From the NCBI GenBank assembly GCA_041920215.1, contig JAYRSJ010000011.1, forward strand, positions 80,580 to 144,579: DNA of 64,000 nt. The letters are read 5' to 3'. A model generated the notes under the pieces. The model was not told the origin of the DNA, searched no databases, and saw only the letters and a list, made by a program, of their open reading frames with translations. The DNA comes from JAYRSJ01 sp041920215. GTDB taxonomy: Bacteria > Pseudomonadota > Gammaproteobacteria > Burkholderiales > Burkholderiaceae_C. Below are positions 9,440 through 17,269 of this stretch, piece by piece. The position numbers and the translations under genes were made by a program. Position 1 is the stretch's first letter, and every line of letters begins with the position of its first letter.

Positions 9440-9994
9440 ATGCTGACCGCTGAACAAGTTTTCGCCGCCCACAAAGCCAATGTCGAGACCCTGTTCGGTC
9501 TCACCAACAAGGCCTTCGAAGGCGTTGAGAAGCTGGTGGAACTGAATCTGCAAGTGGCCAAGGCCGCGCTGAGCGAAGCCGCCGAAACCAGCCAGGCCGC
9601 TCTGTCGGTCAAGGACGCCCAGGAGCTGCTGGCCCTGCAGGCCGCCCTGCTGCAGCCCAGCGCCGAGAAGGCCGCCTCCTACAGCCGCCATCTGTACGAC
9701 ATCGCCTCCTCCACCAATGCCGAAGTGGCCAAGGTGGCCGAGGCCCAGCTGGCCGATGTGCAGAAGAAGTTTGCCGCCGTGGTCGACAGCGCGGCCAAGA
9801 ACGCCCCGGCCGGCACCGAAAATGCGGTCGCCCTGGTGAAGAGCGCCGTGGCCGCTGCCAACAACGCCTTCGAGAGCGTGCAAAAGGCCACCAAGCAAGC
9901 CGTGGAAGTGGCTGAAGCCAACTTCCAGGCCGCCACCAACACCGCCGTCAAGGCCAGCCAGACCGCCAGCCGCGCCGCCAAGCGCGCTGCCTGA
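9440..9994 (+). CDS. phaP: Phasin (polyhydroxyalkanoate granule protein)
   Basis: A 184-residue Ala-rich, almost entirely alpha-helical protein of the phasin_2 family. The start LTAEQVFAAHKANVETLFGL and the segment FEGVEKLVELNLQVAKAAL are characteristic, as are the lysine-rich C-terminal repeats (KATKQAVEVAEANFQAA, ending RAAKRAA). Phasins coat intracellular polyhydroxybutyrate granules and control their size and number. The ATG at 9440 has a strong AGGAG at 9428-9432; the frame continues upstream to 9275 but is not protein-like there. The gene stands alone between its own promoter and an intrinsic terminator, as expected for a highly expressed monocistronic gene. The PHA synthase genes are not in the window. 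Confidence 0.92.
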   Translation: MLTAEQVFAAHKANVETLFGLTNKAFEGVEKLVELNLQVAKAALSEAAETSQAALSVKDAQELLALQAALLQPSAEKAASYSRHLYDIASSTNAEVAKVAEAQLADVQKKFAAVVDSAAKNAPAGTENAVALVKSAVAAANNAFESVQKATKQAVEVAEANFQAATNTAVKASQTASRAAKRAA

Positions 9995-10053
9995 TCAGGC
10001 ACAACGCTTGTCTCCTCGGCATACCGCGGGCCCGCCCGCCTATGCCCTTCAAA

Positions 10054-10082
10054 CCCGGTGCCGCAAGCGCCGGGTTTTTTTA
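10054..10082 (+). terminator. Intrinsic terminator after phasin gene
   Basis: An 8-bp stem (CCCGGTGC with GCGCCGGG, one G-U pair) around the loop CGCAA is followed directly by a run of seven T. It lies 60 nt after the phasin stop and just before the end of the converging Lon-N gene. Confidence 0.85.
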
Positions 10083-10086
10083 TTCT

Positions 10087-10749
10087 TTATCTGCGCGGCG
10101 CAGGCTCGCCCGGCCCCAGGCCCAGCCGGTCCAGCAGGTCGGAGACCAGTTCCAGCCGCAGCAGAGGGCTGTCGACGCTGAGCAGGCGCTGCTTCTCGGC
10201 CGCGCTGAGCGGCAGCAGCTCGCACCAGCGGTTCGCCAGCCAGGCACAGTCCTGCCATTGGTAAGGCGGCTGCAGCGGCAGATCGGCATCGGCCGCCCCC
10301 TGGGCCAGGTTGTGCAGCAGCTGCTGCAGCAGGCGGCCGAGGCTGCGCAGGTCCTCAGGCACCGGCAGGCTGGCCTCGGGCGGCAGCAGCTCGACCCGCC
10401 CCAGCCACAGGCCATGCGCGAGACAGCGCGCACCGCCCAGGCGAAAGCGCTGGCCGCCAAGGCAACGGATACGCAGCAGGCCCGCCTGGGGGCGCTCGAC
10501 CTGCTGCAGCCCGGCCAGCGTGCCCAGGCCATGGAAGCGCTCGGTGACAAAGCCGGGACCGTTCGCGTCACGCTGGCGCACCTCGCTGCCCTCGATCAGC
10601 GCCACCACGCCGAAGGGCCGGCGCTCGCGCTCGCAGCGCTGGATCATGTCCAGATAGCGCGGCTCGAAGATGCTCAGCCGCAGCAGCCCGTCCGGGAACA
10701 GCGGCGTCTGCAGCGGGAACAGCGGCAGTTCGTCAGACTCGGTCGTCAT
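10087..10749 (-). CDS. Lon N-terminal-like substrate-binding domain protein
   Basis: A 220-residue protein consisting of the LON substrate-binding (PUA-like) domain alone, without the AAA+ and protease parts of Lon. The N-terminus ELPLFPLQTPLFPDGLLRLSIFEPRYLDM is the textbook signature of this domain, followed by FGVVALIEGSEV and the central FHGLGTLAGL. The helical C-terminal half is rich in Leu. Stand-alone LonN proteins are widespread in proteobacteria and their function is not established; a role in recognising protein substrates is only suggested by the homology. The ATG at 10749 follows the end of the patatin gene by about 20 nt, so the two form a small minus-strand operon. Confidence 0.85.
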   Translation of the reverse strand: MTTESDELPLFPLQTPLFPDGLLRLSIFEPRYLDMIQRCERERRPFGVVALIEGSEVRQRDANGPGFVTERFHGLGTLAGLQQVERPQAGLLRIRCLGGQRFRLGGARCLAHGLWLGRVELLPPEASLPVPEDLRSLGRLLQQLLHNLAQGAADADLPLQPPYQWQDCAWLANRWCELLPLSAAEKQRLLSVDSPLLRLELVSDLLDRLGLGPGEPAPRR

Positions 10750-10768
10750 GCCCTGTGCCCCTCGCCCG

Positions 10769-11698
10769 CTAGCGGGTCTTGGCCCGTATGCGTTCGCGCA
10801 ACAGAGCCAGCGCGCCCAGCGCCGCCTCGCGCCCGGCCAGCACTGCCTGGCGCCGCGCGCCGAAATCGGCGCTGCCCACACCCAGCAGCTTGGGCCGCAG
10901 CACCACATCGGCATCGCGCAGCTCGAACTGATTGATCGAACGGCCCATGATGGCGAAGGTCTGCAGCAGCATGCGCATCGCATCGCTGGGCGCCTTGTCG
11001 GCCGGCGGGCTGGAGATATCGACCGCAATCACCAGCTCGGCGCCCATCTCGCGCGCAAAACGCACCGGCACCGGCGCCACCAGGCCGCCGTCCACATACT
11101 CGCGGCCGCCGATCAGCACCGGCTGAAACACCGCTGGCACCGCGCTGGAGGCCCGCACCGCCAGGCCGGTGTCGCCGCTGCGGAACAGCACCGGCCTGCC
11201 ATCGGCAAGGTCGGTGGCGACGATGCCCAGCGGCAGCTTCATCTGCTCGATCAAGCGCCCGCCCGTCTTGGCGCGCACATAGCGCGCCAGGGCATCGCCG
11301 CGTATCAGGCCGCGCCCGGGGAAGGACCAGTCGGTGATCGCGCCCTCGTCCATGCCTTCGGCCAGGGTCTGCAGCTCGTTGCCGCTCATGCCGGCGGCAT
11401 ACAGGGCCGCCACCAGGCTGCCGGCCGAGGTGCCGGCCACCAGATCGACCTTGATGCCCTGCTCCTCCAGCACCTGGATCACACCGATGTGGGCGAAGCC
11501 GCGCGCCGCGCCGCCGCCCAAGGCCAGGCCCAGCGTCGGCTGCCGGGCGGGCGTCAGCGATGGCGTGATGGGAGCCGGGAGCACCGGCGCGACGGGAGGC
11601 GGCTCGGGCGTGGCGCAGGCCACCAGGGCCAGGCTCGGCAGCAGGGTCAGCAAGCGGCGTCGCGCGCCGGATTCGAGCGCTGGAGAGTCTGAGGGCAT
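10769..11698 (-). CDS. Patatin-like phospholipase, predicted lipoprotein
   Basis: A 309-residue protein with an N-terminal lipoprotein signal (LLTLLPSLALVAC, Cys acylation site) and then a patatin domain. The oxyanion-hole motif is GLALGGGAARGFAHIG, the nucleophile elbow is GTSAGS and the catalytic Asp is in YVDGGLVAPVP, giving a complete Ser-Asp dyad. It resembles RssA-type patatins. The expected activity is lipid acyl hydrolysis at the cell envelope. The Pro-rich stretch PEPPPVAPVLPAPITP after the Cys is a linker tethering the domain to the membrane. It is divergently oriented to the cupin gene, with only 63 nt between the start codons. Confidence 0.9.
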   Translation of the reverse strand: MPSDSPALESGARRRLLTLLPSLALVACATPEPPPVAPVLPAPITPSLTPARQPTLGLALGGGAARGFAHIGVIQVLEEQGIKVDLVAGTSAGSLVAALYAAGMSGNELQTLAEGMDEGAITDWSFPGRGLIRGDALARYVRAKTGGRLIEQMKLPLGIVATDLADGRPVLFRSGDTGLAVRASSAVPAVFQPVLIGGREYVDGGLVAPVPVRFAREMGAELVIAVDISSPPADKAPSDAMRMLLQTFAIMGRSINQFELRDADVVLRPKLLGVGSADFGARRQAVLAGREAALGALALLRERIRAKTR

Positions 11699-11761
11699 GG
11701 CCGGATTCTAGGAGCGAGTGCAGAATCGGGCCGCGTCGCGGTGGCGCGCGAGGAGCTTGTG

Positions 11762-12091
11762 ATGGCACTGAACCATGCCCAGTACGGACAGCTGATTGAT
11801 CTCGGCCCCCTGGCCGAGTACAGCGGCGACTACCAGAACACCAGCCTGATCAAGACGCCGCAGCTGCAACTGATGCATCTGCTGCTGCGCGCAGGGCAAC
11901 AGCTGCCCAGTCACCATGTGGCGGGTGAGCTGAGCCTGCTGGTGCTGAGCGGCCGCGTCAGCTTGCGGGTAGGCGCCAACAGCCAGCCTTTGGCCGCTGG
12001 CCAACTGACCGTGCTGGCGGCCGGCACCGATCATGCGATCGATGCCGAGCAGGACAGCTGCCTGCTGCTGACGTTGGCGCTCAGGCACTGA
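11762..12091 (+). CDS. Small cupin-domain protein
   Basis: A 109-residue single-domain protein with a cupin-like beta pattern: LLRAGQQLPSHHVAGELSLLVLSGRVSLRVGANSQPLAAGQL followed by VLAAGTDHAIDAEQDSCLLL. The HH pair and the Glu after it fit the first metal-binding cupin motif and the His in TDHAI fits the second. Function is not known; such proteins are often small metal-binding sensors or isomerases. The ATG at 11762 has AGGAG at the ideal distance, so the GTG at 11741 in the same frame is less likely. The gene converges with the AP2-like gene; a hairpin (TGCCGCC-TGC-GGCGGCA, 12097-12113) lacking a T-tract lies between them. Confidence 0.75.
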   Translation: MALNHAQYGQLIDLGPLAEYSGDYQNTSLIKTPQLQLMHLLLRAGQQLPSHHVAGELSLLVLSGRVSLRVGANSQPLAAGQLTVLAAGTDHAIDAEQDSCLLLTLALRH

Positions 12092-12117
12092 AACGCTGCC
12101 GCCTGCGGCGGCAGGCC

Positions 12118-12633
12118 TCAGACCGACAGCAGCTCGCGGCCCTGCTTGCGCGTGGCCTTGGTGGCGGCGCGCTGATAGGCCTCCTCGGCCTCCTGGCGCA
12201 GCGCCACCGCCTTGGCCAGCGCTTCCTGGTAGCGCTCCACCGTGTAGGTGCTCTCGGCGGCGATATAGACGCTGCGACGCTGGGCCGGCGCGCCATAACG
12301 CGGCAGCAGCACGGAGAAGCTGCAGTCACGGCGGTTCGGGCTGCGCTCGCGCACGATGGGGCCGGAGATGCCCACCGGCAGCTGGTTGGCCTTGGTGGTG
12401 GTCGCCGACGGCTTGAGCCTGGAACTCACCGGCAGCTTGGCCATGCGCTTGGACAGCTCTTTGACCGCCGCCTTGAGCGCCGGACCGGCACCGCCGAAAT
12501 GACCGTCCGAGTACAGCTTGGTGCCGGCGTAACGCAACTGCCAGCCATGCGTGGACTTGTGGTCGATGCGCTGGATGCGCGGGGGGACGGTGAAGCGCTC
12601 ACCGTTGTAAATGACGACGTCTCTGACTTTCAT
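12118..12633 (-). CDS. Hypothetical protein with AP2-like repeat motifs
   Basis: A 171-residue basic protein of unknown function. The segment THGWQLRYAGTKLYSDGHFGG followed by GPALKAAVKELSKRM resembles the AP2 integrase-type DNA-binding fold (the Trp, the strand, then a helix rich in Ala/Lys). The C-terminal RRSVYIAAESTYTVERYQEALAKAVALRQEAE looks like a second, degenerate half of the same kind. The Lys/Arg-rich tail KATRKQGRELL would suit nucleic-acid binding. A nucleic-acid-binding role is an inference from the pattern only. The ATG at 12633 has AGGA about eight bases upstream. The gene follows the cold-shock/excalibur gene by 86 nt on the same strand; that gap holds an inverted repeat GCGTCA-TGT-TGACGC (12694-12708). 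Confidence 0.6.
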   Translation of the reverse strand: MKVRDVVIYNGERFTVPPRIQRIDHKSTHGWQLRYAGTKLYSDGHFGGAGPALKAAVKELSKRMAKLPVSSRLKPSATTTKANQLPVGISGPIVRERSPNRRDCSFSVLLPRYGAPAQRRSVYIAAESTYTVERYQEALAKAVALRQEAEEAYQRAATKATRKQGRELLSV

Positions 12634-12719
12634 ATGAGTGATCCTGTGACTTCTGGATGACTCCCTGTGCGCGCAGTGTAAGCCTGCAAAGCCGCGTCAT
12701 GTTGACGCAAGCATAGTGG

Positions 12720-13562
12720 TTAGCGCGGAGGGTTGCCCGCGCACCACTCTTGTTCGCAGGAAATGCCGTCGCCATCGCCATCAATCTCGAAGTCCGGGCA
12801 ATTCAGCACAAAAAAGCGCGCCTCGGCGCAGGAGCTCATCTGCCGGCACTGGGTGCGTGCGTCGCAGTGCATCTTGGGCGACTTGCGCACATCGGTAACG
12901 CCCGCAGTGGCCGGCGTCTTGCGCCCGGCCGGCCGCGGTGCGACGGCCTCGCTGGCAGCCGTCTCGCCCGGTGGCAGCGCGCTCGCACCGCGCTGCTGCA
13001 GCCAGAAATAGTAGCCGGCCGCCAGGACGAGCAGTATCAGCGTCACCGCCAGCCAGCCCAGCCATCCGGACCGGCCACGGCGTACCGTGGGCGGCGGGCG
13101 GAAGGGTGCCGTCGGCCGTCCGGCCGGCGCAAAGGCGGCGGGCTTGCCTGACGCGCTGCCCGCGGAGGCGCGCGGGGCATCGCGCCCGCCGCCCAGCGGT
13201 GCCGGCCGGGACGCGGGGCGCGCCGCATCGCGCGGCGACTCACGCAGGCTGTCACGCTGACTATCGCGCGGCAGATCGCGCAGCGGCATGGGCACGCTGC
13301 TGCCGCGGGGCAGATCACCCCAGGCCGATTCGCGCTCCTCGCGGCTGACCGCGTTGCCGGGACGGACCACGCGCACCGCGCGCTTGCGGCCATCGGCACC
13401 GGCCTCGATCGAAAAGCTCAGGCGCTCACCGACCTCGGGAATCCGGCCATCGGTGGGGAAGGCGCTCAGATGGACAAACACCTCCTGCGCGCTGTTGTCC
13501 GGCAGGATGGCGCCATAGCCACGATCTTCGTGCCAAGTCTTGAGAGTGCCTTGAAAGCGCAT
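12720..13562 (-). CDS. Cold-shock domain / transmembrane / excalibur calcium-binding protein
   Basis: A 280-residue three-part protein. Residues 1-65 form a cold-shock-like OB fold (FQGTLKTWHEDRGYGAILP, EVFVHLSAF), which normally binds single-stranded nucleic acid. A long Arg/Pro/Ser-rich linker follows. Then comes one transmembrane helix (WLGWLAVTLILLVLAAGYYFWL) and a C-terminal excalibur domain with the Ca2+-loop-like DGDGDGISCEQEWC and paired Cys (CDARTQCRQMSSC). The topology implies a cytoplasmic CSD and a periplasmic excalibur domain. Similar CSD-membrane fusions exist in betaproteobacteria without a known function. The ATG at 13562 starts directly at the CSD; the longer upstream frame would overlap the ybiB start region. 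Confidence 0.85.
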   Translation of the reverse strand: MRFQGTLKTWHEDRGYGAILPDNSAQEVFVHLSAFPTDGRIPEVGERLSFSIEAGADGRKRAVRVVRPGNAVSREERESAWGDLPRGSSVPMPLRDLPRDSQRDSLRESPRDAARPASRPAPLGGGRDAPRASAGSASGKPAAFAPAGRPTAPFRPPPTVRRGRSGWLGWLAVTLILLVLAAGYYFWLQQRGASALPPGETAASEAVAPRPAGRKTPATAGVTDVRKSPKMHCDARTQCRQMSSCAEARFFVLNCPDFEIDGDGDGISCEQEWCAGNPPR

Positions 13563-13730
13563 CGCCAGTGTTCTCGAACAATATGCAAACAGCGCGCCAA
13601 GCCTAGCGCAAGCGGCCGGCACGCCTCGGCCGCCCCGAGGCCCCAATTGTGACGCTTGGTGAGGCATTGCGGCGCAGCGGGCAAACACCGGCGTGCCGGC
13701 CGCGGCCCCGGCACTGCCTACACTTGCGCG

Positions 13731-14663
13731 ATGAGCTATGCCTTGTGGATCAAGCAGATCGGCCGTGGCGCGCGCGGCGCCAGCGATCTGGACGGCGCGA
13801 CGGCCCAGGCCCTGTTCGGCGCCATGCTGGATGGCCAGATACCCGAGCTGGAGCTGGGCGCCCTGCTGCTTGCGCTGCGCATCAAGGGCGAAAGCGCGGA
13901 CGAGCTGTGCGGCTTTGTAGCGGCGATGCAGGCCCGCAGCGCCAGGCTGGACCTGCCCCAGGGACCGCGCTGCGTGGTGCTGCCCAGTTTCAACGGGGCC
14001 CGCAAGCAGGCCAATCTGATGCCCCTGGTGGCGCTGCTGCTGGCGCGCGCCGGTGTGCCGGTGCTGATCCACGGGCGGCACGATTTCGACAGCCGCCACA
14101 GCCCCTTCGAGCTGCTGGAAGCCCTGGGGCTGCACCGCGCCGCCAGCCTGGACGAGGCCCGAGCGCAGCTGATGCACCGGCGTCTCGCCGTCGCGCCGCT
14201 GCCGCTGCTGTGCCCCGGGCTGGATGCCTTGCTGGCCTTGCGCCCGCGCCTTGGGGTGCGCAGCAGTGCCCACAGCGTCGCCAAGCTGCTGGATCCGGCC
14301 CCTGGGCGCACGGTGAGAGTGGTGGCAGTCACCCACCCGGAATACCTGGACAGCATGGCGACCGCCCTGCCCCGGCTGTGCGCCGACGCCGGCCGCGCCC
14401 TGCTGATGCGTGCCAGCGAAGGCGAGGCCTATGCCCATCTACGCCGGCGAGCACTGCTGCGCGGCTTTGTGGCTGGTCGGCCCGTGGATCTGCATGCGCC
14501 GGACAGCAACGATCTGGACTGGCCGCTCAGCAGCGCCTGCGAGCCGGTGCCGAACGCCCGGCTGATCGAAGCCATGCTGGACGGTCGCGAGCCGGTCCCG
14601 CCACGCATCCTGGAACAAGTCGAGGTTCTGCAACAGCTGTCGCAGCAGGACTTATTTCCATGA
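13731..14663 (+). CDS. ybiB: YbiB-like DNA-binding protein (TrpD/glycosyltransferase family 3 fold)
   Basis: A 310-residue protein of the anthranilate phosphoribosyltransferase-like fold. The N-terminal helical domain reads MSYALWIKQIGRGARGASDLDGATAQALFGAMLDGQIPELELGALLLALRIKGES, followed by the alpha/beta core (LPSFNGARKQANLMPLVALLLARAGVPVLIHG, LRPRLGVRSSAHSVAKLLDP). Well-studied YbiB of E. coli is not an enzyme but a sequence-independent DNA-binding protein, and the phosphoribosyl-pyrophosphate loop of TrpD is not conserved here either. The ATG at 13731 was chosen because the upstream frame is not protein-like. Immediately downstream is an AT-rich regulatory region of the sulfur genes, so ybiB is probably not part of that operon. 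Confidence 0.8.
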   Translation: MSYALWIKQIGRGARGASDLDGATAQALFGAMLDGQIPELELGALLLALRIKGESADELCGFVAAMQARSARLDLPQGPRCVVLPSFNGARKQANLMPLVALLLARAGVPVLIHGRHDFDSRHSPFELLEALGLHRAASLDEARAQLMHRRLAVAPLPLLCPGLDALLALRPRLGVRSSAHSVAKLLDPAPGRTVRVVAVTHPEYLDSMATALPRLCADAGRALLMRASEGEAYAHLRRRALLRGFVAGRPVDLHAPDSNDLDWPLSSACEPVPNARLIEAMLDGREPVPPRILEQVEVLQQLSQQDLFP

Positions 14664-14767
14664 AGAATATGTAATCTACAAATATGTAGTTTGTTTATAT
14701 ATGCCCCCTGCCTAGAGTTCGCCTCCCAAGCCCATCGTCCCGGTGGTCTGGAACGGGAGCAGCGAAC
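14664..14767 (+). promoter_or_regulatory. AT-rich control region of the sulfate-assimilation operon
   Basis: Strikingly AT-rich against its surroundings. It holds a direct repeat AATATGTA at 14666-14673 and 14681-14688 (15-nt period) and an inverted repeat CTACA-AATA-TGTAG (14676-14689), followed by TTTGTTTATATATG. The position, just ahead of the TSUP-cysI genes, suits a CysB-type LysR activator site plus promoter; the repeats are seen, the regulator is inferred. Confidence 0.5.
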
Positions 14768-15535
14768 TTGGACTGGATAGCGATTGCAAGCGGTTTTGGT
14801 GTCGGCCTGATCGTTGGCGTCACCGGCGTCGGCGGCGGCTCGCTGATGACGCCACTGCTGCTGTCGGTGTTCAAGCTAAGCCCGGCCGTCGCCATCGGCA
14901 CGGATTTGTGGTTCGCGGCATTGACCAAGATGTCGGGCTCCGTTGCCCATGCGCGCCACGGCCATGTCAACTGGCAGATCACGCGCCAGCTGCTGGCTGG
15001 CTCCATCCCCGCCTCGATCGCCACCGTGGCGCTGATGCATCTGAGCGGCATCGGCAAGGGCTGGGCCAGCGCGCTGACGCTGTCGCTGGGCATCGCGCTG
15101 CTGCTGACGGCCGTGGTGGTGGCCTTCAAGAAATCCTGGGCGGCGCTGGGCCTGCGCCTGGAGCGCTACATACCGGCCTCCCGCAAGCCGGCGCTGACGG
15201 TGGCCTCGGGCGTGCTGCTGGGCGTGCTGGTGTCACTGTCCTCGATCGGCGCTGGCGCCATCGGCGCGACGCTGATCTTGCTGATCTATCCGCGCCTGCC
15301 CGCACGCGACATCGTCGGCACCGACATCGCCCATGCGGTGCCGCTGACCCTGGTGGCCGGTATCGGCCATGCCACGCTGGGCAATGTGGACTGGCTGTTG
15401 CTGGTGCCGCTGCTGATCGGTTCGGTGCCCGGCATCTGGCTGGGCGCCCAGCTGACCCGCCGCCTGCCCGACGGCGTCGTGCGCACCCTGCTATGCGGCT
15501 CCTTGCTGCTGGCAGGCTGGAAAGTGATCCATTGA
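14768..15535 (+). CDS. TSUP family (TauE/SafE) sulfur-compound transporter
   Basis: A 255-residue polytopic membrane protein with about seven to eight helices. The twin TSUP repeats are recognisable: GFGVGLIVGVTGVGGGSLMTPLL near the N-terminus and ASGVLLGVLVSLSSIGAGAIGATL in the middle, each with its Gly-rich turn. Members export sulfite or sulfoacetate, or move sulfate or thiosulfate. Placed as the first gene of the cysI operon, this one probably handles sulfite or sulfate for assimilatory reduction; that is context-based. The start is a TTG at 14768 with GGGAG a few bases upstream; no ATG gives a better N-terminus. The gap to cysI is only 14 nt. Confidence 0.85.
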   Translation: MDWIAIASGFGVGLIVGVTGVGGGSLMTPLLLSVFKLSPAVAIGTDLWFAALTKMSGSVAHARHGHVNWQITRQLLAGSIPASIATVALMHLSGIGKGWASALTLSLGIALLLTAVVVAFKKSWAALGLRLERYIPASRKPALTVASGVLLGVLVSLSSIGAGAIGATLILLIYPRLPARDIVGTDIAHAVPLTLVAGIGHATLGNVDWLLLVPLLIGSVPGIWLGAQLTRRLPDGVVRTLLCGSLLLAGWKVIH

Positions 15536-15549
15536 GCTTCTGACCCGAT

Positions 15550-17253
15550 ATGTACGCCTACACCGACTTCGACCGCCAGTTCGTGCGCGCCCGCGCCGCG
15601 CAATTCCGCGACCAGCTGGAACGCAATCTGGCCGGCACCCTCAGCGACGACGAGTTCCGCCCGCTGCGTCTGCAGAACGGCTGGTATGTGCAGCGCCATG
15701 CGCCGATGCTGCGGGTGGCCGTGCCCTATGGCGTGCTGTCCAGCCGCCAGCTGCGCCAGCTGGCACGCATCGCCCGCGACTACGACCGCGGCTACGGCCA
15801 TTTCACAACGCGCCAGAACCTTCAGTACAACTGGATCCCGCTGACGAAGTCTGCCGACGTGATGGACCTGCTGGCCGATGTGGACATGCATGGCATACAG
15901 ACCAGCGGCAACTGCATACGCAACATCACCACCGACGGACTGGCGGGTGTGGCGCCCGACGAGATCGTCGATCCGCGACCCTATGCCGAGCTGCTGCGCC
16001 AGTGGAGTACCCTGCACCCCGAATTCGCCTTCCTGCCGCGCAAGTTCAAGATCGCGATCTCCGGCGCCGCCGAGGACCGCGCTGCCATTGCCTGGCATGA
16101 CATCGGCCTGCAGCTGTTGAAGAACGCTGCGGGCGAGGTCGGTTTCAAGGTGCTGGTGGGCGGCGGCATGGGTCGCACACCGGTGATAGGCACGGTGATC
16201 CACGACTTCCTGCCCTGGCAGCAGATCCTGCTTTATATCGAAGCCATCGTGCGGGTCTACAACCGCTACGGCCGCCGCGACAATATGTACAAGGCCCGGA
16301 TCAAGATCCTGGTCAAGGCCGAGGGCCAGCGCTTCCTCGATGCGGTCAATGCCGAGTTCCAGCACATCCTGGCCGATGACCTGGGCGGCCACGAGCATCT
16401 GATCCCGCAGGCCGAGCTGGACCGGGTGGCCGCCAGCTTCCGGGTGCCGGCCGGTGTCGCGCCGCAGGCGCCGCGCGACATCTTCGACGGGGCGCAGGGT
16501 GGCTACCGACGCTGGCTGGAGCGCAATGTCCATGGCCACAAGCTCGTCGGCTACCGCGGGGTGACGCTGTCGCTGAAGCGTGTCGGCACCCCTCCCGGCG
16601 ATGCCAGCGATGCCCAGATGGAAGCCGCCGCCGAGCTGGCCGATCGCTACAGCCAGGGCGAGCTGCGCGTGACGCATGACCAGAACCTGCTGCTGCCCTG
16701 GGTGCGCGAGGCCGATCTGCCGGCGCTCTTCGAGGCCGCCAAGGCGGGCGGCTTCGCAACACCCAATATTGGCCTGCTGTCCGACATGATCGCCTGCCCG
16801 GGCGGCGACTTCTGCGCGCTGGCCAATGCCCGCTCCATCCCGGTGGCCGCCGCGATCACCGAGCGCTTCCAGGACCTGGACGAGCTCTACGACATCGGCG
16901 ACATCGACCTGCACATCAGCGGCTGCATCAACAGCTGCGGCCACCACCACAGCGGCCATATCGGCATCCTGGGCGTCGACAAGGACGGCAGCGAGTGGTA
17001 CCAGATCACGCTGGGCGGCTCGGACGGCTCGACCAGCTCCGGCGCCGCCGTGCCCGGCAAGGTGATCGGCCCCAGCTTCGCGGCCGACGAGGTACCGGAC
17101 GTGATCGATGCGCTGATCCAGACCTACCGCAAGGAGCGCGCTGCGGCCGAGCGTTTCATCGACACGCTGCGCCGCATCGGCATCGAGCCCTTCAAGGCGC
17201 CGGCCAATGCCGTGCGCACCACGACCGGCACGCCGAGCGCTGCCGCCCGCTGA
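15550..17253 (+). CDS. cysI: Assimilatory sulfite reductase hemoprotein (siroheme/4Fe-4S)
   Basis: A 567-residue nitrite/sulfite reductase-family protein with both ferredoxin-like half-domains and catalytic halves. The four Cys ligands for the 4Fe-4S/siroheme pair are present: ACPGGDFC around residue 416-422 and SGCINSCGHHHSG around 459-463. TTRQNLQYNW and SGNCIRNITTD are further siroheme-pocket motifs. It reduces sulfite to sulfide with six electrons. No CysJ flavoprotein is encoded nearby, so electrons presumably come from another donor, possibly the ferredoxin at 21710. It is followed by the DUF934 gene, a common companion of this CysI type. Confidence 0.95.
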   Translation: MYAYTDFDRQFVRARAAQFRDQLERNLAGTLSDDEFRPLRLQNGWYVQRHAPMLRVAVPYGVLSSRQLRQLARIARDYDRGYGHFTTRQNLQYNWIPLTKSADVMDLLADVDMHGIQTSGNCIRNITTDGLAGVAPDEIVDPRPYAELLRQWSTLHPEFAFLPRKFKIAISGAAEDRAAIAWHDIGLQLLKNAAGEVGFKVLVGGGMGRTPVIGTVIHDFLPWQQILLYIEAIVRVYNRYGRRDNMYKARIKILVKAEGQRFLDAVNAEFQHILADDLGGHEHLIPQAELDRVAASFRVPAGVAPQAPRDIFDGAQGGYRRWLERNVHGHKLVGYRGVTLSLKRVGTPPGDASDAQMEAAAELADRYSQGELRVTHDQNLLLPWVREADLPALFEAAKAGGFATPNIGLLSDMIACPGGDFCALANARSIPVAAAITERFQDLDELYDIGDIDLHISGCINSCGHHHSGHIGILGVDKDGSEWYQITLGGSDGSTSSGAAVPGKVIGPSFAADEVPDVIDALIQTYRKERAAAERFIDTLRRIGIEPFKAPANAVRTTTGTPSAAAR

Positions 17254-17269
17254 AAGAACAGGCAAGACC

